Positions 20,760 through 33,239 of a stretch of DNA of 64,000 bases are shown one piece after another. The stretch covers positions 1-64,000 of the forward strand of contig JAKCPI010000966.1 in NCBI GenBank assembly GCA_023213315.1, given 5' to 3'. Position numbers and translations under genes: made by a program. This DNA is from Euborellia annulipes (taxonomy: Eukaryota > Arthropoda > Insecta > Dermaptera > Anisolabididae). The notes under the pieces were generated by a model. It was not told where the DNA came from, searched no databases, and saw nothing but the letters and a program-made list of their open reading frames with translations. Each line of letters starts with the position of its first letter. Within the stretch, counting starts at the first letter, position 1.

Positions 20760-21955
20760 AGATGGATATAGGTTTATGAATATATAAATATTTTAATCAA
20801 TCCTTGTTCATGCAGGTTATATCACTTTTGATTTCCTATATTACCTCTATATAATTTATTTGATCTTAACGGTGTTCAATTTTCTAAATAATCTCCAAAC
20901 TTTACACAACAAAGTCTATTGACCGCTACAATAAAATCTTTAATAGCTTTTTGTTTCCGTTACATTTACAAGAAAAAATATTTAAATTAATTCAACTCGT
21001 ATCTAATATTTATATTTTCTTCTGTTTCTGTGGATAAAAGAAATTTTTTTTTTAGAAAATTGCGTAAATTAAAAGGGAAGCGGAATACAATTACAACTCA
21101 TTACTAAATGTATCTCATCCTTAACATTTGAAGAGGCAAAATATATAAATTATAAAAAAAATTTTTAACTTTCCTAAAAGACTATTCAAAAACATTTCAC
21201 TAGAAAGAGTGAAATAAAGATAGAGGCCTTCTTACCGGGTGTTTTTTAAAATTTTGAAAAAAATCGCCTTGTATTTTTAGTTTTAATTTACCTAATGAAT
21301 ATTTAAAAATTTAATTCCTCCACTGTAAAAAGGATTTATTATCAACTTTATTAATATCAATAAATAATACATAGCTACATATATTTTTTTTTTTTATAAA
21401 TAATTATGATCTTTTTTCTATTTAGGCATCCTAGTTAAAATATTTAAAATAGTAAAATTAACATTAGAACATAGGCCTATAAATAATATTTGGGTCATTT
21501 TCAAAAAAGAAAATGCACTAATTTTGGAGAATTAACTAATTAAAAAAGGTATTCTCCTACGAACCTTACCGGGGAACTTTTCAAGGTAACTATCCTGACA
21601 CAAAAATGTTTAAAAAATATTAAAGGATAAAAAAAAGTTCTGTTATAAACACTGGGGCTTATTTTTGAAATGATAGAGAACAAAATTAGACATGTGCTCA
21701 AGCTGTAGGTCAATAAAAAAAAATTTGGCCAAAATCAGAAGCCAAAATTTGTAAAACGGACATTTTTTTTGAAAATATTAAATATTGTTAATTTTTACTT
21801 CTATTTTAATTCATTAATAATTATAAAAAATTTTTTAAATATTTTATTATTGCTTTTATTCATATTGACAAGTAAATAATTAATTAGTTTATAAATTCTA
21901 ATTTTATTAGCAGTCAATTGTTTAAAAATATTTCAACAATTAGGAATACAGCGCT
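20760..21955. other. AT-rich stretch without genes
   Basis: Low-complexity A/T sequence; nothing is recognised. Confidence 0.45.
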
Positions 21956-21961
21956 GATATC

Positions 21962-22107
21962 ACGTGATTTGATTGTTTAGTTGGCGGCGTCGCTTGTGCC
22001 TTCGCCTTAGCTGCCAGTCAGCCATGGAGCCTTCTACTCTTAACCTCTCCTCGCTTGTCGCCTCTGACAACAAAGAGATTCAACCAACATGGTGGTCAAC
22101 TCAATAA
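21962..22107 (+). CDS. GC-richer island with a short ORF in good start context (possible first exon or promoter)
   Basis: ATCACGTGAT (a palindromic CACGTG E-box) lies at 21959-21968. An ATG at 22024 in the favourable context CAGCCATGG opens a 27-codon frame (MEPSTLNLSSLVASDNKEIQ...) that ends with TAA at 22105-22107. Composition is clearly unlike the flanking A/T tracts. It could be a first coding exon, an upstream ORF with a promoter, or a regulatory island. No homology is recognised. Confidence 0.22.
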
Positions 22108-22109
22108 TG

Positions 22110-22731
22110 CATTTACATGTCTTTTGAATGGATCCATCTTCAATCTTTATTGTCAAGGTATTTCCTTCAAATGTGTTTTATTTAAGAATAATTTTATTTA
22201 TTAATATATCTGTAATTGATTGCTTTGAGAAGTTGATCAAATAAAAATGAAACGGTCGATGGTGTGCTATAATATTCCTGTTAAGTTTTTTGGGCATGCT
22301 GTTTGTTGTTTTATTTGTGATTTGAAAATAACCTCTTACAAATATTTAGCTGACAATGTTCCCCCTTGAGTTCACCAGCCTCCTCTCAATTTTATCTTTC
22401 TCTCTATTATCCGGGTGGTTGTATAGTCAACACGGGATATATCTTGGAGTGTTTGTTAGCTTGCCATTTTGGGGGGGGGGGCTCTGGTTTTCTCCCCCCC
22501 TCTCAATTGCTTTGCCTATTAACGCGTGATTAAAAGACTCTGCTCGGCTCTGCTCGGTGGATGTATGGATTCAATTCTATCTCTTTATTACTATTCTTAT
22601 TCAATGCTCTCTCTGTGACAAAAGCATAGTTCCAGTTGTAGAGAGGGCGTTACCTTAACTCATTAATATTTTAGAAAATGTTCAAGTGAAAAATTGATTT
22701 TAAATTTTAAGGACATAACTTTGTTTTTAGA
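22110..22731. other. Mixed sequence without firm features
   Basis: It has pyrimidine-rich pieces, a G10/C7 cluster near 22468-22500 that looks like transposon-end debris, and no frame. Confidence 0.35.
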
Positions 22732-22739
22732 GCTTATAT

Positions 22740-22969
22740 CAGAGTTTTCCAGACTGGGAGGCGCGGGCTAGTCTAAGGGGAAGCGCGAATATTAGCCACA
22801 GCGAGCAATTTTCTAAATGATTGCTAAAGTTTTATAAATAAAATAATAAATAATAGTTTGTATTAATAAATTTTTTAACAATAAAAAATTTTTGTTTGTA
22901 TTATTAGGGGCGTCATACGATTAAAAATTTTTAAGGGAGGCGTGGTAACATAAACTTTGGAAACCACTG
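22740..22969. mobile_element. hAT-like MITE, 230 bp, target duplication GCTTATAT/GCTTATAC
   Basis: The start CAGAGTTTTCCAGACTGGG and, inverted, the end CAGTGGTTTCCAAAG match the common hAT terminus CAGTGGTTTCCAAACTGGG. The 8-bp repeats at 22732-22739 and 22970-22977 differ by one base. Confidence 0.8.
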
Positions 22970-22979
22970 GCTTATACTG

Positions 22980-24190
22980 TATAAAGAAAGCATTATATAT
23001 TTTCTATCATTGCAGGATTTACTATCATATATCTTGACCTTTATTTATTTTTTAGATCATATTCGTCAATCCTCCTGCTATTAATTACGAAAATTCTCAA
23101 TGGAGATCCTGTCATTCATATTCGGGCAACTGCAAGGTCCTACTGAGATCATCTTAAAAAAAATTCTGCAAGGAGCTACAGAGTTCTTATCATCGAGTCA
23201 ATTCATGGAGAAATAAGCAAAGTAAGGTCATCGTTTATTTTAAAGGAGACTTAGATTTTTATTAATTTATCGATAAGTATCGAAAAAAAAAATTTTTTTG
23301 GGCTAAACCAAAAATTGAAACAAAATAAAAAACAAAATATTTAAGATTAATAACATTGATCGATAATACAAATTATATAAAAAAAAAGCAATAACAAAAT
23401 CACTTCATTTTAATCATTTTAACTTAAATTTAAAAAATTATTTTATTAATTATTTCCCCTTAGCTAGCTAGAGTTAGTAGAGTATAGTTTAGTTTTGAAT
23501 TAATAATATTAACAATTATCACATGCATACTTATATGAAATTGGTAGGCAGGTAATGATTCCCAACTTATTTTCATATGTAGACTGGAGAAATATTTGAT
23601 TAAAGTGGTGAAAGAAAACATTTTGCTTTATTTACATTTATATAGTAAAAGTCTTTATTCCGGACACATTTATATTAAAGATGCTTCGTTATAAAGGACA
23701 ATTTCTTTGGATCTAATATTCACCATTGAATCTCCCAATACTGAACATTTTTTTTTGATTAATTAGTGTGACTGGAAAATAGGGCTTTTATTATATTTAT
23801 GATATATACGATATTATAATATATTATAGCAACAAAATTTTCTTTTCTAATTGCTGACATTTTAGTTTCTGTAATTATACACCGTGATGTTGTTATTTTA
23901 TCTTCTATATAATAATAAGAAAAATAATAAATATTGTAATAAAAATAAATAAATAAATAAATAAAAGTGAATTTATTTATATAAAAAAACAACATCAAGT
24001 GATATAATTGCAATGCGCGATGTTTGGGAATCATTGGTATAAGTTATTTTCATTTCTCTCGAGATACTCTTCTTAGTTTAATTTTGTCCATTTTTTAATC
24101 AAAATTAAAAAGTTATAATTATGTTTATATTTTTATTTCCGAAAATTTTAAAAATTCAAATTATAAAATTTCAATACGCGTCTTTTTAGA
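22980..24190. other. AT-rich stretch without genes
   Basis: It contains an (AAAT)n microsatellite at about 23939-23965 and otherwise nothing recognised. Confidence 0.45.
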
Positions 24191-24440
24191 GAAATGAAAA
24201 AAATCTTCTCCCAAGGCAGGCCCTGCTTCTCCCTCCTCTCTTTCTCTTCTAGCAGAAGATGATGCTTTCCTGTTGGACAGTTGCTCAGCGATGTCATGTG
24301 GTTATGAGGTGTGTAACTGACTACCAGATTGCCATTTAAGCAATCGTTTAGCTGAGAGGCATGGATTCTGGGTGGGTTTTTAGCTTTTAGGGCTTCTCTT
24401 TCAGAATTCTTCGAGCGGTTCGATGGATGGAAATTAATTT
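24191..24440. other. Complex, less AT-rich island of unknown nature
   Basis: A non-repetitive 250-bp stretch runs from CTTCTCCCAAGGCAGGCCCT to GCGGTTCGATGGATGG. No frame is persuasive on either strand. It may be a conserved non-coding element or an unrecognised repeat. Confidence 0.3.
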
Positions 24441-26905
24441 CCAAGGTATTGTCTACCCCCTCTCCCCCACATTAGCTTTAAATAGATAGTTTAGGCATAG
24501 AAAATTAATTTTTTTAAAGTGATTTTTAAATTAATACAATGATACAAATACAATGATAAAAATAAAATAAACACAACTTTTTTTTTTTATATTCAATTCA
24601 CTATCAAATTCAAATCTCTTATGCATAAGGTTTAATCTGAGTTTCCTTTTTTTTTTACATATTTAATATTGGCAGCAGGGACGAAGCCAAAATATGAGAA
24701 AATACAATTAGAATTTTCATTTTTAATTTCTCAAATTTTAAACTTTTTAGCCCGCAAAACTTTTACTATTTTCTTTGCTATGTTTAATTTTTCATTTTTC
24801 GATTTTTTTTTTTTTTTTGCTATTTTCATAATTACATTTAATTATTTATTTAAATCTTAATTCTTTGGTGAAATATTTTGTATCCATAAAGGCCACGATG
24901 CCAGCAATTATGAGATCAAATAATATTTCAACAAAAGATAATAGATTTAACAAAATTGACATACGAAGGAATTAAGGGCGCTAAATAAAATAATAATTTT
25001 TTATTACCAACTATAGAAGAAAAAAATGTTAAACTTAAATTAACTCTTTTGGCTGTCTCTGTCTGCCGGATCTTGCCTTTGTTGATGGGAACGCCGACAA
25101 AAAGCCTTTTCGGTAAAACACTTTTATTCCATTAATAAATAAACACTCTCTTAAGTGTGATTTTTTTTTTTGGATAAAATACCATTTTTCGACATTTCAC
25201 TGGTCGAAATATTTACGTGTTGAAATTTTTTTTTCTCATATAATACCAAAGTGATAGCCAAAAGCATGATCCGTCTCCCTCAATGGATATATATATCGAT
25301 CTTATTTCAAAAGCATAATAAAAAACTCATTTTAAATTTTTCAAAATTTCATTTATTTTTAATATTAATTTTTTGCTTTAATTTAAATTCTTTATTCATT
25401 CAATCATTTATTTTCTATATTTTTAAAGACATTCAACGGATCATATTATTTGAAGGGTACACAGAAGCATATCTAATTGTTTTATTTTGCTTTTTGAAAT
25501 ATTTTTTTTAAATTTAAGAAAAATTATTTTGTAAACAAGAAGTCTCTCGGAACTCCGTCGCTAGAAAATGCATGCGCTAACACATTATTCCCCCCTTAGG
25601 TAGAATAGTCTAGAGACTGGAGGAAAGAGTCGAGTTCTTGTCTTTTTTTTTTTTTTTAATCAAATTCAAAAAGTGAAACTTGTCATGTTTCATTGGATTC
25701 TTGATTCTTATCCCATTGATTTCGAACAGCAAGGGAATATAAAGATTCCTCTTGTGGAGAGTAATAGCATAACGCTTCGATTAATAAATAATAGATTTAG
25801 GCAGGGATCTTCATTAGTACTCAGTTCAGTTCGGATCTTTGTGCTAAGATAATAAATCCAATAAAAATACAACAAGTTTCTTCTTTCGATCAAAATTCAT
25901 TAATTAAAAAAAAATAATTTCGACCAAAATTGAATGCCTATTCTCTTTTCCTTAGCTCAGGCAATTATCAGAGGTGAGGGGGATCACTCTCCCTGGGCGC
26001 AAATATATTCTAGCTTAGGTCCTTTAGCTTAACTTCACTCAAATAAGGACTGATTTGGGAGAGTGGTCACATTTGATAAATATGCAATTTTTGCACACTT
26101 TTAATACTTCTTTTGAAAAGATTTTTCCTGTAATTTTTACTGCATTTTATGCGAAGAATAAAAAGAATTGTTTTCTCTCTAAGAAGATTATTAATGAAAA
26201 AGATAGATCAATGAAGAAAAGAAAAGGTTTTTTTTATCAAGATCCATTTCATCAGATGGGCGACATCTATTGATTCTCTCATTATAAGAAATTTATCTGG
26301 CTACTGTGAATTTATATTGTATTTTCTTGTAAAAATTATCTAATTATATTAATACATATACTATTTAAAAAATCTAAATAAATTAATTTTCTTCCCACTC
26401 TTACACACACTCGAATTCATAACTAAAATACGAATTTTATTTAATTGTTTGAGATTATTTGTTTAGATTGTTTCAGTTTAACCTTGAGTTTCTTACTACA
26501 ACCTTGGTACTTGGTGCCTACTTCATGAAAAATAATTTTTTTTTTTTTACAAATTCTTGATTATTTTGGATTAAAAATTTCATGCATTTTCATTTTTGTG
26601 TACATTTCTATTATAAATTTGACTATTATATAGGTGAAATGCTCATTCATCAGATTTCGGAGTTAGATAATGTGAATAAATTATTATAGTATTTATTTAC
26701 TATTTAGATAGCTTAGTATAATTTTCACATCTTAGATAGCCATCCAAAATTCCTCCTTTACTAGTAATTTATTTACCCTGGTATCTATCTCTAAATTCTA
26801 AATCCTCTATCTTTCCAGTTGTGATCTCCCTTATAATCACCTCGTCGGCCAGTAAGCTTCTCTCATTAGGGATTTATTAATACTTTAATTTTTGTAGGTG
26901 TACTA
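24441..26905. other. AT-rich stretch without genes
   Basis: No feature is supported; open frames here are short and low-complexity. Confidence 0.45.
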
Positions 26906-26909
26906 GGTA

Positions 26910-27127
26910 GGGGAGAGGGCGGGACATTGGGACACGAGGCACATTGGGACATTCGAATTTTAGCTCTACTAAATATAAAGTTTGAGTTGTACCCTTTGAC
27001 CGTTAGGGTGCATTAAGTACCCATTTTATTAAGAAAAAAATTTTCTATAATAAAATGGGCACATTTAGTAGAGCTAAAATTCGAATGTCCCAATGTGCCT
27101 CGTGTCCCAATGTCCCGCCCTCTCCCC
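26910..27127. mobile_element. Palindromic MITE, 218 bp, TA target
   Basis: Arms of about 65 bp start GGGGAGAGGGCGGGACATTG and run through GGACACGAGGCACATTGGGAC. They are perfect or nearly perfect inverted copies with TA on both sides (26908-26909 and 27128-27129). A second inverted pair (CCCATTTTATTA/TAATAAAATGGG) fills the centre. No coding capacity. Confidence 0.85.
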
Positions 27128-27267
27128 TATATGATAGGTAGCCTGCTTATTTTTCTTGTATGTCTATTTGTTTCTCTGAAATAGTTAATTGTTAAAAATC
27201 CTAATCTTTATAAATTATAAATCGAGAAGTCAGAAATTAAATACATAAAACAATTATTTTTTCTGTT

Positions 27268-27304
27268 CTTGACGTTTCGAAGGCTGATCGCTTCTTCATC
27301 AGGA
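27268..27304 (-). mobile_element. Hammerhead-like motif with an exact CUGAUGA box
   Basis: On the minus strand CCTGATGA-A-GAAG-CGATCAGC-CTTC-GAAACGTC keeps the canonical first box, a 4-bp stem II and the GAAAC box, with one extra A between box and stem. No long arms are seen around it. Confidence 0.5.
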
Positions 27305-27639
27305 TAGTAAAATGCTCAAATTTTATATTGATTGACAATTCGACTTCCATAAGATGTGGGCCCCTGAGTGACAGGACATGATTTTCATTCATAGTCTATT
27401 TACAAAATAAACTTAATACAATTTAAAAAAGATTTTTCGGAGGATTCTGTTGCGGTTCCCAGGTGACAAATGGACTTTTTAATCGTTCCCTCTTTCTTAT
27501 CTGGGCAAATCTCAGTTTTGTCATCTGCCTTGCCATATCTCCTCCTCCATCACACACAGCTGCGTTACAATAAGTGCCAAAAAAAAAAAAAAACTTGTAC
27601 ACAAATGTGAATTATTCATCCATTAATCTCTCAAATAGG

Positions 27640-27930
27640 CAAACGGTTCGATTTAAGTATAAACTTGTTATAACTTTATCGTTGCAAAAATGTAACAAGA
27701 TGCTGGCAGACAGGAGGCATACTCCTCCTAGGAAAAAGGAGAGGGGAGATGCAAAGATGCAAGACATGCAGTCACTGCACCAGCTAGCCAGTCTAGGCTA
27801 GATCATGTGCAATGGTGCATCGAATGTATTGACTCTATGCGAAGGACAAATAGCAAACGGGAGTGCTCTCTGGCAGCCAGCGGGCGAATCAGATTCGCTA
27901 CTTAGATCCTACTAGTGGGTTTCCTGAATA
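27640..27930. other. Complex, less AT-rich island of unknown nature
   Basis: Non-repetitive sequence with many ATGCA/TGCA steps (GATGCAAAGATGCAAGACAT). No convincing frame; possible regulatory DNA. Confidence 0.25.
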
Positions 27931-28082
27931 AAAAGTAAATAAATATATTTCATATTTTACTAACGCACGATAGTTTACTTTATTTAGTTTAAAAGCTATA
28001 AGGTTCAGGGCTAGATCGTTAAAAAATTTTCTAAAACAATTGGTATAAATAAATATAGCTGGATAACAATATTATAATTATT

Positions 28083-28330
28083 AATGCCCTCGGGCTTGGT
28101 GATGGTAGCGGGCTTGCCTTCTATACCAGGGGTTGCGGGTTCGGATCCCAGGCAATCCGATGATTTTATTTAAACCAAATGTCTTAATTAGGAATGCCTG
28201 GAGCCAAAATATGTACTAAATACGAGTATCGTTAGTCTTAAATGGCCTAGGTTGCCGAGAAGACTGTGTATTTGTGTGTGAATGTGAGAATGAGAAAAAA
28301 GTGTGCGTGTTAAAAAAAAAAAAAAATTAT
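28083..28330 (+). repeat. tRNA-derived SINE
   Basis: The head GCCCTCGGGCTTGGTGATGG has an A-box-like part and the B box GGGTTCGGATCCC at about 28138-28150. A body follows, then the tail CTTAAATGGCCTAGGTTGCC GAGAAGACT, a TGTGTG-rich segment and a 14-base A run. Head and tail match the minus-strand copy at 32865-33130. Confidence 0.8.
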
Positions 28331-28376
28331 TAACAAATATAAATATTTTGATTGAAAGTTGATTTTGCCTAAAATA

Positions 28377-28388
<12 letters not shown>

Positions 28389-28411
<23 letters not shown>
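28389..28411. repeat. (TA)n microsatellite
   Basis: An uninterrupted AT dinucleotide run of about 23-24 bases. Confidence 0.9.
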
Positions 28412-28484
28412 TAGACCTACACTGTACGTATGTAATGTAATTTTTCTTAATTTATTTAATTTAATTTAATTTTGATATAAACCA

Positions 28485-28725
28485 ATCGCTTCTCGCGCCG
28501 GAGTCCCGAGTTCGCTTCCCGATCGAGAAAAATTTATTTCATTTGATTTGATTACAAATCATCGAAAGCCATTTAGACCCGTCTCTATTTTTTTTTTTTT
28601 TCATTTGGATTGGTAGCCAATCTAATTGATATAAATTTTTGTCTCATAAGACGGGATGCGAACCCCTGACCTCTAGCACAAGAGGTAGAAACTCTAAACC
28701 TGAGATATGGCCCAAGGGCTTTAAC
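28485..28725 (-). repeat. tRNA-like SINE fragments
   Basis: At 28670-28725 the minus strand reads GCCCTTGGGCCATATCTCAG and GGGGTTCGCATCCCG, an A/B-box-like pair in the spacing of a tRNA head. A separate GAGTTCGCTTCCCGA lies at 28508-28522 on the plus strand. Confidence 0.45.
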
Positions 28726-29795
28726 AATATATTAAATTTCATTCAATTTTTTTTCTTACAAATTATATGTCACTGGGGTGTAGGACAATGGTAGATTACT
28801 TACATCTTGTGCTAGAGGTCAGTGTTACGCTACCCCTATGTTATCATATTTTAGTAAAAATTTGAGTAGGTCTTCGTATCCAAATTATTTAATAAAATTT
28901 ATTATTGTTAAAAATTAAAAAAACTAATTTTTCGCAGTCCTGTCAAAGCGTGCCATGGTAACCGATATTACACCTTATAAATTAATTACCTTCAAAATAA
29001 TTACTGTCTTATTCACAGCATGAAAATTTTTCATTAAGTTCACATCATTCGTTCAGATAGGGTTATTATTAAATAGCTATATAATTAAACGAAGATAACC
29101 ATATAATTACAAATTAATTAACTCATATTTAAAAAAATGTTTACGATCACGTTTAGGTATTTTTTTTTTTTAATATAAACTTTCCTCATTTGACTTTCTT
29201 CTCTAACTCTCTTGAGTTTATTATTTCAATCATAATTGAAAACATAAAATAGGTATAAAGTCAACTAGCTTAGAGATTTAATAAAGAGCACCAATTACAA
29301 GATTTCTGATTAATTTAAGAGGGAAAGAATTAGTGGGCAGAAGAGAGGGGGGAGAGTAAACAAAATTCTCCTCGGTTTTTGAATTTATTCTAACATATAA
29401 TTTTTCAACAATGTCTAAAGACCTTCGTTTCCAAAAAGACTTGATAAAAAATTCTACTTTAGAACTTAATAATAGGAAATTTATCAATACAATTATCTTT
29501 TGAAAGATAACAGGAAATTTTTATTTCATAAAAACCTATTAAAAAATTTTTTTAAAGATAATTTTTTCCGATTTCTCCATAAAGAGATAATTATATATTA
29601 CATCTATGTAATGAACAAATACACTTAATAAGACCTTAAAGGATCTTTTAAAAAAAATAAAGGGTAAATAAGAAGTTTGGTCAACATTATTATATATGTA
29701 TATTATACAAATCAAATTAAGTATTATTGTAGGCCTTTTTGAGTTAAAGATCTATATACAACCCTCATATCTAGCGGTTAACCGATCAGGATGAT
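28726..29795. other. AT-rich stretch without genes
   Basis: Nothing is recognised; the open frames are low-complexity. Confidence 0.45.
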
Positions 29796-29796
29796 T

Positions 29797-30120
29797 AATC
29801 TGGTTTGATTTTCCGATGCTCTTTTTCTCGAACTATACCTAGTATAGAAGGTGAGTGATTCAACAAATTTAACAAAATATTAATTATTATTAATTTTTTA
29901 TTATAAGAGGTTTTTTATTTTCCAGGTTTAAGATGGTGGCCAATCTACATCGTTTCGGCTCACTTTTGCCTTCTTCAGTACCTTAATTATAGATTGGCCA
30001 CCATCGTGAACCTGGAAAATTAAAAACCTCTTATAAAAAATTATTAATTTATTGAATCACTCAGCTTCCATCCTGAGTATGAAGTCCGAGAAAAGGAGCA
30101 TCGGGAAATCAAACTAGATA
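29797..30120. mobile_element. Large foldback (arms about 140 bp) with hammerhead-like motif in the loop
   Basis: The left arm (29797-29940, from ATCTGGTTTGATTTTCCGATG to GATGGTGGCCAATCT) is repeated inverted at 29986-30120 with about 85-90 percent match. The 45-base loop contains, on the minus strand, ACTGAAGA-A-GGC-AAAAGTGA-GCC-GAAACGATGT (29947-29978). Confidence 0.7.
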
Positions 30121-30164
30121 GACACACAGGACCATCATCTTCATAATCACTGATTAATCTTATA

Positions 30165-30690
30165 TAGGTTCTATATATAATCCGCTAATATCCGTCTCTC
30201 ACGCTCTAAATGGACAACTTCCTGTTGGAATTTCGAAATTTAAATATGCTCAAAGAGAACCTTCTAGGAATTATAGGAAAATTATTTTCGTCCCGAAATT
30301 TCAATAACTTTTTGAATAGTTGTAGTTAGAGTAGTTAAAATTACCATTTCTTTCATAGGAAAGAAAGATTTATGTATTATTAACGTAACTGTTTGACCAA
30401 CTTGCCGTCTGAATTTCGAAATAATGTTTTGCATCCTAAAAGAGGATGTTATGCAGAATACACGAAAAATAGTCGGGTCCCCTAAACCTCATTTGAAGAG
30501 GCCCAAAAAATTTATAATTATTTTTGCCTTAAATTGGTTACCATAAAAATATCTATGTTGAATATCCGTTTGTTTGTTCTCTTGGATATCTCCACAGCCT
30601 GTAGAAATTTTGGAACGAAATGTTAAAATAAAAAAGACCAAGAGAAAGTAAGCGGGTCCGAGTCAGTTGAAGGGGCTAGTAATATAGTAG
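30165..30690 (+). mobile_element. Copies of the second Helitron family
   Basis: The segment TAATCCGCTAATATCCGTC through AACTTCCTGTTGGAATTTCG and AGGAAAATTATTTTC matches 45425-45560. A second partial copy of the GGAATTTCGAAATAA block follows at 30385-30470. The expected CTAG end appears near 30673 (GGGGCTAGTAATA). Confidence 0.6.
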
Positions 30691-32130
30691 AGAGGTTCTT
30701 ATCAAAAAATAGCAACTCAATAAAAATGTTGAAAATGAGGAACCAACATTAATTACTTCTAGAGTAGAATTTAGCTTCTTCTCTAAATATTTGCCTATCT
30801 GCAGGCGTATTTGAAACATATTTTTCTCAAGTCCCTTTCGACATCTTCGCCCATGTTTGTTTAAATTAATTGATAATGGTTATAATCTTATATAAATTTA
30901 ACCCCTCAGGACTTGCAACATGAGATCTTAGTCTTCTGCATCTTTTTCATTGAATGATAATATTCATTTGTTTATTTATATTGCTTCTTTTTTCCGCCAC
31001 TCCATACTATGTACTCGCGGATTCAACAATCAGGGTTGTTTGGCCTTCAGAGGCTTTCTCAATCACTTTTAGAATAATAATAAATTGGTTAAAGTTTTAT
31101 TTTTGTTTGTACATAATTAATATTTGCTTTTTACATCATGTTACCTTTGAAATTTCAACCTAGAATTAAAATAATTTCGAAAGTTAAATTCACTGTTTAA
31201 TTTATTGCTTAATTTAATATTCCACAAGATAGAAAAAGAAAGAAAATTGTAAGATTAAATTGATGTACTTATATTTATAAATATTTATTAACAATAATGA
31301 TAGTATTAAATGAAAATTAACATATAAATAAAAATCGACATTTCATTGAGAAAATTTGTTAAATATTAATTGTTCACGGGTATTGAAAAGTTAATAAATA
31401 TCATTTCACCTCGCCAAGATAATTTATCAAACAATACTAAAGATTCATTTATTATATAAAAGTATTTATAAAAATAAACTTGACAATAAATTTAAATATT
31501 TCCTTATTTGAAATTTCAAAACCAGACTTGAGATATTGTAAACATCCTAATTTTTATTTTTATTTAATAAGAAAACACACCCACAGCTTTCAATGAAAAT
31601 TTTCATTTCATTTTCATTTTCGTGTTAACACGCTAAAAAAGAAAAGTTACATAAAATATAACAATTATTGTCTTATTTTTCGTGTACATAACTTGTCACC
31701 TACGTACATAGATCTCAATTCTTTTTGTGGCATTTTATTTAAGAAAGAATCAAATAGAACTTGGTTAGTTTTTTATATTATGTTTTGCTCAGATTATTCA
31801 ATTGCATTTACACTTCTATTTCGTCTGTAGTCTATAGATCATTATTCTACTCTTTTCTCTATCAAAATATTTTTTTCTTAACATTTTTTAAAATAAATAT
31901 ATAGTATAGCTACCATTTCCCTAGTCACATGAAATTCTTATTTTTACGTTTTCCTGTCAAACTTGACCTGGAAGCTAAATGTTCCCATGAATTTATTCCT
32001 TCTCAATACATTGAAGAAATGTGAGTTGTCTGTCCTGTCTTGTAATACAAATATAAGGTTTATTTTATTTTTTTCTTAAAATAAAAAATTTGTATTTTTA
32101 AAAATTGCGGTTATTGCCATTTTGAAATTA
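30691..32130. other. AT-rich stretch without genes
   Basis: No supported feature. The short open frame near 30954-31163 is T-rich and not recognised. Confidence 0.4.
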
Positions 32131-32140
32131 TCATTTCTTA

Positions 32141-32431
32141 CATGGGCGTACCCAGGATCAAATCTAGGGGGGGGGGCATGGTCAGATCATGGTCGTCCAG
32201 GGGGGGGGCAGATCATGGTCGTCCAGATTGTGACATAGCTATTTTTTATATAGAGGGGTAAAGCCTTCGAATTAAAGGCCTAAAAACCCTCGAGTCCTAA
32301 CGAAAAGTATCATTCCCCGTCGCCAACCACCAATTTTGTTTCGTTTCATCACTTTATAAACATTTATTTTTTTTTGTTGCTTCTAGGGGGGGGGGCAGCT
32401 GCCCCCCTGCCCCTCGCTGGGTATGCCCATG
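32141..32431. mobile_element. hAT-like MITE, 291 bp, target duplication ATTTCTTA
   Basis: The ends CATGGGCGTACCCAG and, inverted, CATGGGCATACCCAG have one mismatch. Perfect ATTTCTTA repeats flank it at 32133-32140 and 32432-32439. Inside, G9-10 runs lie next to both ends, and GGCAGATCATGGTCGTCCAG is locally duplicated (about 32178-32226). Confidence 0.9.
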
Positions 32432-32439
32432 ATTTCTTA

Positions 32440-32864
32440 GACTAAAATATATCTTACTGTTAGTCTTTGGGATTATCCATAGAGGAGGGACAAGTAATTT
32501 GATTAAGGTTTAAGTTTTTTTCTTTTGATTTCATTTTAATTAATTAATATAGCTTATCAACAATTATTCATACTTTTATTTTGCGAAAAAAGCGAGAGAG
32601 ATTTGATCAGAGGATAGTAGCTAAAATAGCTTTTAATTTTTTTAGGCTATTTTATGGCCTATTCTGTTATCAACCAGGAGGGGAGGTTGGAATATGGCCT
32701 AATCTATTCTCAACCGCGAGAAGATTAAACCCTATTACCACTTTTAATCTTTACGAAAGACAAAAAAACACAGAAATAATAATAAATTCAGATTAAAATT
32801 TTGTTAATTAATATAAGTAGGAAATTCCTGTTAAAAATTGATAATATTTTTTTTTTTTTTTTTT
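32440..32864. other. AT-rich stretch without genes
   Basis: Nothing is recognised. The 71-codon frame at 32581-32796 (+) has no family features. Confidence 0.35.
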
Positions 32865-33130
32865 AGATAAAAAAACATTCACACTTTTTCTCATTCACAC
32901 TCACACTCACACACACATTCACACAGTCTTTTCGGCAACTCAGGCCATTTAAGACTTTAGACGATAACCGTTATTATATAAATAGACATATAGGGGTCCA
33001 GGCATTTTTATTTAAGCCATCTGGTATCCAGATGGCTTAAATAAAATCATCGGACTGCCTGGGGTCCGAACCCGCGACGTTTGGTATACGAGGTTAGCAC
33101 GCTAACCTCTACGCCATGCCCCGAGGGCAA
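32865..33130 (-). repeat. tRNA-derived SINE, best copy in the window
   Basis: On the minus strand the head GCCCTCGGGGCATGGCGTAG carries an A box at 33116-33100 and a B box GGGTTCGGACC at 33073-33063. A body with a perfect 18-bp inverted repeat (33007-33045) follows, then the tail CTTAAATGGCCTGAGTTGCC, a (GTGTGA)n-like segment and an A run. The two boxes would recruit RNA polymerase III. Retro-insertion would need a LINE partner not seen here. Confidence 0.85.
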
Positions 33131-33239
33131 AAATTGATAATAGATTGCTGATTAATTTTGTTCCCAACTGTTTGTCCTCCCTTAGACTCTCTTAGATATT
33201 TAATGAGCCTACTACCGAATCTTAACACCTCAAACGATT

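Noticed and set aside
26055..26273. 72-codon Lys/Phe-rich frame
   Set aside because: Composition follows local AT bias; no motif.
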